DNA of 64,000 nucleotides from Blepharisma japonicum (taxonomy: Eukaryota > Ciliophora > Heterotrichea > Heterotrichida > Blepharismidae), in NCBI GenBank assembly GCA_949751835.1, contig CATKHK010000011.1:372327-436326 (forward strand), given 5' to 3'. Below the pieces are notes generated by a model. The model was given only the letters and a program-made list of their open reading frames with translations. It was not told the DNA's origin and did not search any database. The position numbers were made by a program, and so were the translations under genes. The first letter of the stretch is position 1, and every line of letters starts with the position of its first letter. Below, piece by piece: positions 42,927-52,476 of the stretch.

Positions 42927-43150
42927 CTTAACTTAAATTAAACTGAGTTTCTGCAAGTAATTTTTTAGGAATTATTGGTAACGATTGAAATATAATGGAG
43001 ACCACAATTTCGAATTTTTAAGGAAATTGCTTTTAAATGGAGGCATTAAATTTTATTATAGATTAAGGATGAAACTTAAAGTGCTCGAAAATTATTTATG
43101 AATTTATAGGCGGAGTTCTGGGATATTAATTTAAATCACAGAAATCAAAG

Positions 43151-44950
43151 TTAAAATTCTGATTTCCTTATGTCGAATTTTGATTTTTGTTTTATCGGCG
43201 AAGAGATTTTGAAGATATTTAAAGCATTTTTCTTGCGAATAAAAGGCGATTCTCTATTCAGCTCATCTAAATCTGGCATGTGGAGCATTGCTTCAGTTTC
43301 TTGAATAAAAGAATGAATATTTCAGTCCCTGGGTGGAGAATAATTTTGGACTGGAGAATGCCTGATTGAGTTAGGTTTTTTGAGTTTACTTATTTCTTGT
43401 TGCTTTCGTTTTATGTCACTTTGAAGCCCTTTTATAACTTCTTTTAGCAGCTTAATTTGGCTTTCTGAATTTTCCAGTTTCTTTTTCATCGAGTCGTAAT
43501 CTTCCATAGGAATCTGCTTGCTACGAGGTGGGGATGATACAATTTTTTTCTTAAGAATTTCAATTTGTTTATTTGCATTAACAATAATTTGTTCTTTTAA
43601 AGATAACGTATCGGACTGCTCAGCAAGTTGTTTTTCAATGCCTGCTATTTTACTGTTTTGGTGCTTAATTTTAGCATCTTTTTGCTTATTTTCCTTTTCC
43701 AAAATATTTTTTTCTTCACTTAAAAGTTGAATAACTTCTTTCATGTTTTTGCTTTCATTTTCAATATGTTTGTTTTCATCGTAAAATTTTGAAAGAAAAG
43801 AAATTTTTTCATATGCGGATTCAAGCTTTAAAGCATTTTGGGCTGCTCTTCCTTCTAATTCATCTATATAATCTGACAGCTTTAGAATGTGAAATTGACT
43901 CTTTTGGTGCTCTTCTTCAATTCTGTATAATTTTGACTGTAAATATTGGTTTTCTTGTTTCGTTTCTAGTAAAGGGTGCTCTAAATTCTCTGATTTTTCT
44001 TTATAAAATGTTAATTCTTTTCAAGTAGCATCAAAATTTTTTTCTTTGTTTGCTGCTTCAGCTTGTAATGTTGAAATAATGACTTTTAAATTATTCAGTT
44101 CTTCGTTGTCATTATTCAATTCTAAGGAATTCAGTTTTAAATATAAATTTAAAGCTAGATTTCTCATTTCTTCTGACACCATTCCATTTCTATTTAATTC
44201 AGTCTTTAACTCTTCTATTGTAGTTAGATATTTTTTCTCATTTTCATCTGCTTTTTCTTGAAGTTTTCTAAGTTCAAGATTAGATTTACTCAATTTATCA
44301 TTTAATTCGTTTATAATATTTTGAGATGAACGTAAAGATTCATTCAAATTACTGATCGATTGATTTTGGCTTTCAATAATCTTGTGAGATTGTTCAATTT
44401 CGCTTTTCAGTGACTCTTTCTCAATATTATAATCACCAGTTCTTACTTTTAATTCTGCGATAATTTCATTTAAAGTTTTAATCTTAGTCTCTTCATAAGA
44501 TTGATGGAACCTTAGTATTTCTCCATTTAATCTTGAGTTCTCTTTCATTAGTTGGTCAAGTTTTGCTTCTAATTCTATTTTTTCTGTATTGATAATAACT
44601 GCATTTTCTTCAAGCTCTTTAATTTTCTTCAGAATGTTAAATTTCTCTTTTGATAATTCACTATTTGCTTTCCTAAAGTCTTCATTTTCTGAGCTAGCCT
44701 GATTCAGCTGATTTTCTAGAAGTTTTGCTCTCTCTAAAGAGTCATTTTTTTCTTTAATCAAATTTTCTTTGTCAACATTCCCTTCTCGATACTTAGATAA
44801 TTTTTTTTGTAGTAGATCTATTTGCTGCAATAATCCATTTATTTGTAGGGACTTGCCATGTGACTCCTCTTCAGCTGTTCTGTATTGGAGTTTGAGATTT
44901 TGATTTTCAGTTTGCAGATAAGCAACCTTATTCATCTCACTTAGATCCAT
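43151..44950 (-). CDS. Long coiled-coil protein
   Basis: This 599-residue protein is rebuilt across two UGA (Trp) codons. Almost the whole length is coiled coil (LQINGLLQQIDLLQKKLSKY, IINELNDKLSKSNLELRKLQ, IEILKKKIVSSPPRSKQIPM). A short Pro/Ser-rich break near 455 and a less helical tail of about 60 residues (MLHMPDLDELNRESPFIRKK) interrupt it. No motor, kinase or membrane part is seen. Proteins of this kind are typical of basal bodies and striated rootlets. The next gene upstream is another coiled-coil gene on the same strand, so the two may be relatives or work together, but I found no direct sequence similarity by eye. Confidence 0.7.
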
Positions 44951-45137
44951 TTTAATTCTCTATTGCAATATATGATTAGTAATGATATATCTCAAGTATA
45001 AATTTGAGCTAATTTTTCGGGAAAAAGATTTTCCTCAAGAATCTATTTAATTAGATAATTTATAATTATTTTGAAAGTTTCATTGAGCTATAATTATCAC
45101 ATATTTTTAACAAAATATATCAACAATAATTAGCATT

Positions 45138-46430
45138 TTATTTGTCAAAGTCTTCTAAAATTGGACTTTCAGATGTAGGAATGACTGATAAATTTAAAGG
45201 AGAAATTGACCTTAATGACGGCGATGGAGGCTTCGTAATTATTCCTCTTGCTTTATTTACTGATCTGCTCCGAATAGTATTCAAAATCCCATCTCTTTTA
45301 AACGAATCATTAAGCTCTGATTCGACTGCTAGCTTACTTTTAGCTTTTAGCACTTTTCCTATTAGAAATTTAATTTCATTTTTTAGCGATTTTTCAGTTT
45401 CCGCATATTTTTCGTGCGATAAAACTTGGATTTGTTTAAGATTTTTTATTTCCATCAAAGCTTTATCCATATCAGCCTTATTTTTCTCTTTTTGCAAGAT
45501 TTCATTTTCGACTTTATTTGACAAATCTTTAATGATATCTTCCTTTTCTTGTATTTGTTCTTTTAGTATTCTGCAGTTCTCACATGCAAAAAAATCTCTT
45601 TGAGAGTTTAAAACTTGGCTCTTCAGAATCATTGCTTTGTTTTCTTGCTCTTTCAGCTTGAAAATTCTAGCTTTTGGAGAGTTATCTTGAGAGTTAATAG
45701 ACGATGAAGTTTCTGATGTTGTTTGCACCGTAATTTCATCAGTTCTTTGCTTACCTACAATCAGTTTTTCTTTACTTTTAAGCTGTTCTATTTTTTCCGC
45801 TTGATGTCTATTTTTGAATTGGAGAGATTTTAATTGAACTTTTAAGGTCTCTATTTCTTTTGTATAATTGTTCTTTAGAGAAACAATACTTTCCTCAGCT
45901 TGCTGAGCTTTGAGTCTTAATCCTTCTTTTTCTTCATCGAAATTCTTTTTTAATTCGTTATACTTAAATTCCTGCTCAAAGTTGAGCTTTTCTTGGTAAC
46001 TCGGACTTATTAGCGCTTTAGGCGAGCTAAGAGTTGTTAGCTTATCAGTTTCCATTGACTGGATTTTTGCCTGTAGATCATGCCTTTCTCCCTCGAATCT
46101 GAAATTTTGATGCTTGAGATCAAGCTTCAGTTCTTTATTCTGCAATATCAAATCATGGTTTTGTTTTTCTAAAGCCGCAATCTTATCAGTATACCTCTTT
46201 TTCATGCTTTCTATATCTCTTTCATGCTGATCATTCGCTTTTTTTAATTCTTCTAATGCTAGATCCTACATGATTTTTACCTGAAACGGGTTAAACTGTT
46301 GGACTGCTAAAAGCAAAGATTCATTCATCTTTTTTAAACTTGTTTCACGTTTTTTCAGCTCATCGATTTCTATCTGCAGAAATTCAGCTTTTTGATCAAT
46401 TAGCGCCTCATGGATTCCTTTAGCTGACAT
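45138..46430 (-). CDS. Coiled-coil protein
   Basis: This 425-residue protein comes after removing a 15-nt intron at 46266-46280. The first exon of 50 codons starts MSAKGIHEALIDQKAEFLQI and ends LAVQQFNPFQ. The second continues DLALEELKKANDQHERDIES. Heptad repeats run to about residue 330, broken by a Ser/Thr-rich patch (TVQTTSETSSSINSQDNSPK) and a CENCRILKEQIQEKE element. The last 45 residues are basic and Pro/Ser-rich (ARGIITKPPSPSLRSISPLN). No UGA codon occurs. Function is unknown; a cytoskeletal role is likely from the layout only. It is 69 bp upstream of SRP54's stop. Confidence 0.7.
46266..46280 (-). other. 15-nt intron in coiled-coil gene
   Basis: On the minus strand it reads GTAAAAATCATGTAG, phase 0, with an in-frame UAG. 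Splicing extends the coiled coil N-terminally to an ATG at 46430. Confidence 0.85.
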
Positions 46431-46499
46431 TTATGTTACTTTAAAATGGAAAATTATTTATATAGGAAATTTAACTATTTTTATAAAAAATCAAATAAT

Positions 46500-48005
46500 T
46501 TATCTTTTGGTCTTCTTTTTGCCACGTCCCAACTGGCTCATCATTTCTGACATGTCCATTTTGCTCATTTCTTTCATCATCTGCATCATATTCTGTGTCC
46601 CTCCAAGCTGCTTCATCATTTTCGGGTCTATCGCAGACTGGACTTTTCTCATCATTTGTTGAGGGTTTCTCATGAAGTTTTGCATATCGTTGGCTTTGCC
46701 TAAGCTCATTTTCCCCATTTTGCCGACCATTTTTGCAAATCTTTTATGTTCTTCAAGCAGAAGTGTGACTTCTCTGACAGAGGTTCCAGATCCTCTAGCA
46801 ACCCTTGTGATTCTTGAAGGAACCATAGAAATTTTGCCGTCAAGCTCGTCGTCAGTCATAGAGTCCATCATGCACATAAATCTTTTAATTCTTGCAATTC
46901 CTTCTTTTTCATTGCCTTTTTCTAATAGTCCAGAATTCATGCCTGGGATCATTGACATGAGTTGGCTGATTGACCCCATTTTAAGGACTGTTTGGAATTG
47001 CTCGTACATGTCTCGCAAGCTGAATTTTCCTTGGCTGATTTTATTCATTAACTCTGGCTGCTTTTCTTTGGGGATTGCTTCTTGGACGACGCTAAAAAGT
47101 CTGTCAATATCTCCAAGTCCGAGAAGTCTTCTGATAAAGCTCTTTGCTTCAAACTGCTCAAAGTCATCAAATTGTTCTCCTGTACCGATAAAAATAATAG
47201 GAGATTCAGTAGCCGCCACAGCACTTAAAGCTCCTCCACCTTTTGCGTGGCCGTCAAGTTTTGTGACAATCACACTTCCGACTTTGACTGATTTTTTGAA
47301 AGCTAATGCTTGGTCATGACAACTTTGCCCAATACTTGAATCCATAACAAAAATAACTTCATCAGGAGTAATTGCAGCTTCCACTTGCTCCATTTCTTCG
47401 AATAATGCAGCTTCCTGTCTATGACGCCCTGAGGTATCGACAATAATCAAATCGTAATTCTGTGACCTGAAATATTCAACACCTTCTTGAGCGATTTTTA
47501 CAGGGTCAGTTTCTGTGTATGAGCCATAGAACGGGACTTTTATTCTTGTTGCATTTTGTTTTAACTGATCAAAAGCACCTGCTCTGAAAGTATCAGCACA
47601 TACAAGTCCAACTCTCCAGCCTTTTCTGAGATAATTATAAGCGTATTTAGCACAAGTTGTAGTTTTACCTGAACCTTGGAGGCCGACAAACATAACTACA
47701 TTGATTTTTCCTTTTTTCATCTGATAAGGCTTCTTTTCTGACTCTAGCATACTTTGAAGCTCGCTCACAACTGCGCGCTGGATTAGTTTTCGCTTATTTG
47801 TGCCCGCTGCGTCTGATTCTACGTTAACTTGCAACAAAACCTGGTCTCTAAGCCTTTTAACATAATTGACATTGACATCAGACTGAAGTAGAGCTTTAGT
47901 TACTTCTCCTAAGCATTCTTTTAAGACTTCTTCATCTATAATAGTAGCATTTTGAAGTTTCCTGAGAGCATTTGATATTTTAGTGCCTAATTCACCAAGA
48001 ACCAT
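46500..48005 (-). CDS. SRP54: Signal recognition particle 54 kDa protein
   Basis: This 501-residue SRP54 is the GTPase and signal-sequence-binding subunit of the signal recognition particle. The N domain lies at about residues 1-90. In the G domain the P-loop reads GLQGSGKTTTCAKYAYNYLR, DTFRAGAFDQLKQNA follows, DTSGRHRQE is the G3 motif, and TKLDGHAKGGGALS is the G4 and closing-loop motif. A Met-rich M domain runs from about 300 to 480 (FCMMDSMTDDELDG, NFMRNPQQMMRKV, MMQMMKEMSKMDMSEMMSQL) and binds 7SL RNA and signal peptides. The length is standard (human 504). The single Trp is TGG. All motifs are intact. Confidence 0.97.
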   Translation of the reverse strand: MVLGELGTKISNALRKLQNATIIDEEVLKECLGEVTKALLQSDVNVNYVKRLRDQVLLQVNVESDAAGTNKRKLIQRAVVSELQSMLESEKKPYQMKKGKINVVMFVGLQGSGKTTTCAKYAYNYLRKGWRVGLVCADTFRAGAFDQLKQNATRIKVPFYGSYTETDPVKIAQEGVEYFRSQNYDLIIVDTSGRHRQEAALFEEMEQVEAAITPDEVIFVMDSSIGQSCHDQALAFKKSVKVGSVIVTKLDGHAKGGGALSAVAATESPIIFIGTGEQFDDFEQFEAKSFIRRLLGLGDIDRLFSVVQEAIPKEKQPELMNKISQGKFSLRDMYEQFQTVLKMGSISQLMSMIPGMNSGLLEKGNEKEGIARIKRFMCMMDSMTDDELDGKISMVPSRITRVARGSGTSVREVTLLLEEHKRFAKMVGKMGKMSLGKANDMQNFMRNPQQMMRKVQSAIDPKMMKQLGGTQNMMQMMKEMSKMDMSEMMSQLGRGKKKTKR

Positions 48006-48093
48006 TTTATATTACAAATAACTTGACTTCAATTTCACCATCTTTTGTAAAATTTTGCCACGTTGCACTTTATAGTGCTGATCAAGTTTATTT

Positions 48094-48384
48094 TTATAAT
48101 TTTAATCCTTTCTTACTTAAAAAAATCCTTGCATCTTCTAATTCTTTATGGAGACTTGCTGCTTCTTCTGGACAATCTCTTAAGGTAAATAAATCATATC
48201 CGATGCTAATAAGGGCCTTACATCCAAATGCAATTAAGCACCAATATGGAAAAGCAGATACTGTGAAGTGAAAATTGCTTCCTATTTCAAGATTCATGCA
48301 ATACCACCAAAGCGCTGTTACTAAGATAAAGTTAAAAATTAGTTTGGTCCCTCTTGAGCACTTGATACCTAAAAGATTTAGCAT
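48094..48384 (-). CDS. DPM3: Dolichol-phosphate mannosyltransferase subunit 3
   Basis: This 96-residue protein matches DPM3, the small ER membrane subunit that tethers and stabilises the catalytic DPM1 of dolichol-phosphate-mannose synthase. Two membrane helices (LIFNFILVTALWWYCMNL and YWCLIAFGCKALISIGYDLF) are followed by the conserved cytosolic segment LFTLRDCPEEAASLHKELED, then ARIFLSKKGLKL. In human DPM3 the same part reads [31 protein letters not shown]. The length is nearly the same as human (92). It is the source of mannose for N-glycans and GPI anchors. Confidence 0.93.
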   Translation of the reverse strand: MLNLLGIKCSRGTKLIFNFILVTALWWYCMNLEIGSNFHFTVSAFPYWCLIAFGCKALISIGYDLFTLRDCPEEAASLHKELEDARIFLSKKGLKL

Positions 48385-48580
48385 TTTTATAAAAGCCCAT
48401 TTTACCTTGAAAAATATACAGGTTTAAAATGTTGAAGTAAACAATTTTTTGGAATAAATGGCCCTGGTCACTCAATTTTGTGATTATCAATTCATCCTTA
48501 ACACAAAAAATATATTGTTAAAATATTTCCCATATAGATGAAATAGATTTTCTGGATTTCATGATTAGCCATAAAAATTA

Positions 48581-49258
48581 ATGGGAAATTGTTTCAATTA
48601 TAAGGGTAACACAGTCGATGCAGTTCCGCTTGGATCTCATTTAGAGACAAGTTTAAGTAATATCTATGAGGCTCATCAGAAAGAGATGGTCAAAGAAATT
48701 AAGGACGTTTATGAACAAATTTTAAAAGGTGATGCTGGCTCAATTAAACTGATAAAAATTCAATGGGAACAGTTAGACGAAACAGGAAGTAAGTTGCTGA
48801 GCTTTGTTCTCCCTGAGCTTCCATCTTTGAGAGAGCTAAATTTAAAAGATAATAATCTCCAGGAAAAAGGTGCAAACCAGTTAAGTAAAGAACTTACAAG
48901 GGCTACCGGTCTTAAAAAACTTGCTGTTACTGAAAATCACTTAGGTGATGGAGGCTTATACTATATTTCTGCAACATTTAAATATTTGAATAGTGTTGAA
49001 GAGCTAAATCTTGAAAACAATGATATAACTGATGCTGGGGCACAAGAATTGGCAAAAAATATGAATGGGCTAGGAAATTTAAGAGTTTTGACTATTCATA
49101 AAAACCAAATAAAAAGCAAAGGACTTCTTGCCCTAGCCCAAGCACTCAATGCAATTCCAAGTTTCCAAGAATTTACATTTGATATGAAAGATGTGCCTGA
49201 CAAGGATATCGAAATGATTCAAAGTTTGGTCCCTAAAATTATATTGAGTGGTCGTTAA
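48581..49258 (+). CDS. Leucine-rich repeat protein with acylation-type N-terminus
   Basis: This 225-residue protein has ribonuclease-inhibitor-type LRRs at about residues 60-210: LPSLRELNLKDNNLQEKGAN, then TGLKKLAVTENHLGDGGLYY, then LNSVEELNLENNDITDAGAQ, then LGNLRVLTIHKNQIKSKGLL. The N-terminus MGNCFN combines a Gly2 myristoylation context with Cys4 for palmitoylation, so membrane anchoring is likely. There are no UGA codons. Unlike the LRR protein at the left end of the window this one has four or five well-formed repeats. A scaffold role at a membrane is an inference. Confidence 0.75.
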   Translation: MGNCFNYKGNTVDAVPLGSHLETSLSNIYEAHQKEMVKEIKDVYEQILKGDAGSIKLIKIQWEQLDETGSKLLSFVLPELPSLRELNLKDNNLQEKGANQLSKELTRATGLKKLAVTENHLGDGGLYYISATFKYLNSVEELNLENNDITDAGAQELAKNMNGLGNLRVLTIHKNQIKSKGLLALAQALNAIPSFQEFTFDMKDVPDKDIEMIQSLVPKIILSGR

Positions 49259-49383
49259 TTATAAATACGAAATTACCTTATTAGCCATTATAATTAATAA
49301 TTAAAAATGTTAAAATCAAATTTATTAATTATATACGCTACCTAAAAATTAAAAAAACATCATGATTAAAATAAAATTACCAC

Positions 49384-50949
49384 TTAACACTCCACAGATA
49401 TTCCTTTCAATAAATCTTCATCAAAACTTTCAGCACTTAACTTTTGGAGCCGATAAAACTCATTACTCATAACTTCTTCTTCACACAAGTGTTTTCTAAA
49501 GCTCAACATTTTTTCTTTTACTTCTCTAATTAATTTTTCTTTCGCACTCAGCATCTTCTCCAACTCATCCACATAAGCATTAACATTACTCCCAGGCTTA
49601 TCAATATCGCTTAACAGTGCCATTTCATCTTTAATTATATCAACAATTCCATCAATCATTTTTCTGTGTTTTCCAATCAGCTCGTCTTCTTCAGTCAAAA
49701 TCACTTTGATTAAATCTTCATGCTCTATAGTAATTTTGCTGATATCTATGCTTTTTTTGTGCATGTCTCTAGGAGTTTTTGATTTAAAATTTTTGGTTTG
49801 GTGAGGAGTCCTGGTTTTTGGAGTAACTGCACGTTTAGGTTTTTCTAATGATAAATCAAGCTGAGGGTCATTATTTTCACTGTTATATCTGATTGTGTTT
49901 GAGTCATGGCGAGGAAGCATAAGAGGATTAGGAACATTATGAGGTATACCAGTTCCATCACTTTTTTTAAGCTCTTTAACTCTGTCACTATATCTTAAAG
50001 TATTTAAAGTATGCTCACAACTTGAAAGACAAGGCGAAACATTTGCGATCATCACAGTTCTGCAGTTTCCTACAAATGAATCTTTAAGAACTTGTGTTAG
50101 CTTGCTACCTCTGAATGGAGTATGCTTTTTATCCTGATCTAAAGCTCTGATACATTCTTTTAAGGCTAGCAATGATTTATTGATTTCTGCACTGTCCATA
50201 CGAGTTTTATAATCTGATTGGCTAACGTCAGCCCCTCTTTCGCTTCCTGCTAAATCAATAAAGCTCATTTTCCCCTTGGTTATTTTCTGTTCCATAAAGC
50301 TGATTTCTAAAACTGCATGAGATCTTGAGGAATCATCATTTGCGCCTGTTTGTCCAGTTGTTCTTGCATTTATACCTTGATTAATAATTTCCATAAGTGT
50401 ATTGACATTATTTACAGCTTTTCTTTGAAGTCCTACAATATTGACGTTCTGTTTGGCGTCTTCTCTGGCATGTAAAATATTTCGATCGTTAAGCAAATCA
50501 TGCAATTTACCACAATATATTTCATAAAATGAAGCATAAAGGGTAACACGAGGATAATAGGTGCTTCTTAAATAGAAAACATCTTGGGCTGCTAGAAGAT
50601 AGAGCCCTGGGATTTCTCCTTCTCCCATCATTGTGTAGGTTTTCCCACTTCCTGTTTGTCCATATGCGAAACAAGTCACTTTTGCGCCTTGGAATGCAGC
50701 TTGAACAAGGGGCTGGATGCAGGAGCTGTATAAGCCTTGATTTGTGGTTTCTTCATTAAACACACCATCAAAAGTAAAGGAGTGTTCTTCAATATATTTA
50801 GAAAGATCAACTTTGCTTTTTTGTTCTCTTACTACAATAGTATTTGAAGATCTTAGAGATAAGATATCGGGATCATTTCTCTTGGTTTCCTTGGAATTCA
50901 GAGGACGCTTTCTAACAATAACTCTTATTCGTTGATCTTTCTCAGCCAT
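49384..50949 (-). CDS. Kinesin-13 family motor protein
   Basis: This 521-residue kinesin has its motor domain at about residues 8-345. Class 13 features are VRKRPLNSKE, the loop-2 KVD motif (SKVDLSKYIEEHSFTFD, 46-48), AFQGAKVTCFAYGQTGSGKT (P-loop near 97-104), NDDSSRSHAVLEISF (switch I), FIDLAGSERGADVS (switch II) and the KEC motif region LLALKECIRALDQDKKHTPF. Kinesin-13s depolymerise microtubule ends and control spindle and ciliary length. Only seven residues precede the motor, with an in-frame UAA just upstream, so the usual N-terminal neck is missing. The C-terminal 170 residues include a helical region. No UGA codon occurs. Confidence 0.92.
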   Translation of the reverse strand: MAEKDQRIRVIVRKRPLNSKETKRNDPDILSLRSSNTIVVREQKSKVDLSKYIEEHSFTFDGVFNEETTNQGLYSSCIQPLVQAAFQGAKVTCFAYGQTGSGKTYTMMGEGEIPGLYLLAAQDVFYLRSTYYPRVTLYASFYEIYCGKLHDLLNDRNILHAREDAKQNVNIVGLQRKAVNNVNTLMEIINQGINARTTGQTGANDDSSRSHAVLEISFMEQKITKGKMSFIDLAGSERGADVSQSDYKTRMDSAEINKSLLALKECIRALDQDKKHTPFRGSKLTQVLKDSFVGNCRTVMIANVSPCLSSCEHTLNTLRYSDRVKELKKSDGTGIPHNVPNPLMLPRHDSNTIRYNSENNDPQLDLSLEKPKRAVTPKTRTPHQTKNFKSKTPRDMHKKSIDISKITIEHEDLIKVILTEEDELIGKHRKMIDGIVDIIKDEMALLSDIDKPGSNVNAYVDELEKMLSAKEKLIREVKEKMLSFRKHLCEEEVMSNEFYRLQKLSAESFDEDLLKGISVEC

Positions 50950-51317
50950 TTTTTAGAATTATTCAAAATTTTAACTGACAGATTTTATAATAATAAATTT
51001 GTTAGATTAAGGTGGAGTTATAAAGGTAAGATTATGCATCTGATGAATTAAATTTGATGCATTTAATATTAGCTGGAGATATAATTCTTATTTATTGATT
51101 TAACTATGGAGGTTTCAATTAAATTTGAGCATTATAATTTTTATTAGGCAATTTATTGCATAATAACTATTCGCAATGAAGTTTCAGGAAATCTCAAAAA
51201 TATATAAATAATTCATCGCAAATTAATAATTTCTTATATAATTTGCTTATAATATTATAAGTCTTCATACATCTGTGTGCTAAAAGCACATAAAAAGCCC
51301 AATTAATCCAATATAAT
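50950..51317. other. AT-rich divergent intergenic region
   Basis: About 370 bp lies between the kinesin-13 gene and the F-x-P repeat gene, which diverge from here. It is AT-rich. I see no coding frame, RNA gene or repeat in it. Confidence 0.5.
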
Positions 51318-52394
51318 ATGGATACTCAAGAATTTGCCACCGAAGATGTTAGAAGTGTAGTCGATAAAATAAGACGAATAATGCTTGAAGATGGAGATTC
51401 AGAAACAACAGCAGAATCTCCCTTATCACGCCGAAAAGAGTCTCCTATCCTCAAATCAAAAAATCAGCCCAAAAAACCAAAACCTCCTGTCTCAAAGGAA
51501 AAAACTCAACCTCAGTCTGGAGCAATGTCCAAAACTGCATTTGAAAAAACAACCCTGGCAAGAATGCATGCTTATCAGAAGCGCCACGAAGAAGCTTTAA
51601 AAAAAGCTAAAGAGTCTCGAGACAAAGAAAAAATCGGAAATTTCCCATATGCTCCCACCATTAACAATAATTCAAAAAAAATAATAGGCAAATCTACACC
51701 AATTTATTCACGTGTACAAGAAGTTATTGAAGATAAAAATAAGCGTATGGAAGAACTAACCCAGCAGGCAAATACCAAAAAATTGGCGGAAGAAAATAAA
51801 GAACTTACTTTTAAGCCAAAAACATGTGAAAGTCCTGGGAAAAAAAGATCGACAGAGGAGTATTATAATTATATGAATAAATGAAAAGAAATAAAAACTG
51901 AAGTGCAGAATAGAGAAAGGGAGGCCAAGGCTAAAGAAGAATTGGAAGAATCAACGTTTCGGCCAAAAGTGAATGAAAAATCGCATGAGTTAACAAGAAA
52001 TATAATACCTTTTGAGCAGAGGATGGAAAAGGAAATAGAAAAAAGAAAAAAACTGCAAGAGGAAAGAAGCAAAGTGCAACTATATAGCTTTACGCCTGAT
52101 ATACCTAAAAGCACAAGAGCGCAAAAACTTGGTGAATCCGTATTTGAAAGGCTATATACAAAGAATATAACACAAAGCAAATCTCCCAAAAATAAAAAAG
52201 TAAGCTCAAAATCATTGAATGAGAAAGAACTTAAAAAAATCCTGAAATCATCTAAGCAAGAATCAAAACAAGATGAATCTCAAAGGACTGAAAAATCTGA
52301 ATTAAGAGTAAAAATATTATCAGAAGATGAAGAGCCTGTTGAACAAAAAGTAAACTTTGATGTCTTAAAAGATTTAACAGAGAGTTTATTTTAG
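51318..52394 (+). CDS. F-x-P repeat protein, probably cytoskeletal
   Basis: This 358-residue, very charged protein has one UGA (Trp) near residue 189 (NYMNKW). A degenerate repeat recurs four times: NFPYAPTINNNSKKI, LTFKPKTCESPGKK, STFRPKVNEKSHEL and YSFTPDIPKSTRA. Each is a small aromatic-x-Pro turn followed by a basic part and separated by 40-60 residues of Lys/Glu-rich helix. Short repeats of this kind occur in many protist and ciliary microtubule-associated proteins, but I cannot name a family. The N-terminal 70 residues are Ser/Pro-rich and look disordered. It is convergent with the TRP-like channel gene. Confidence 0.65.
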
Positions 52395-52476
52395 GGATAA
52401 TTTATAATAATTGGAAGTTATTAAATTATAAAGAAACTAGTTAAATATAATAGACTTAATTTTTCTAGAAGAATAT

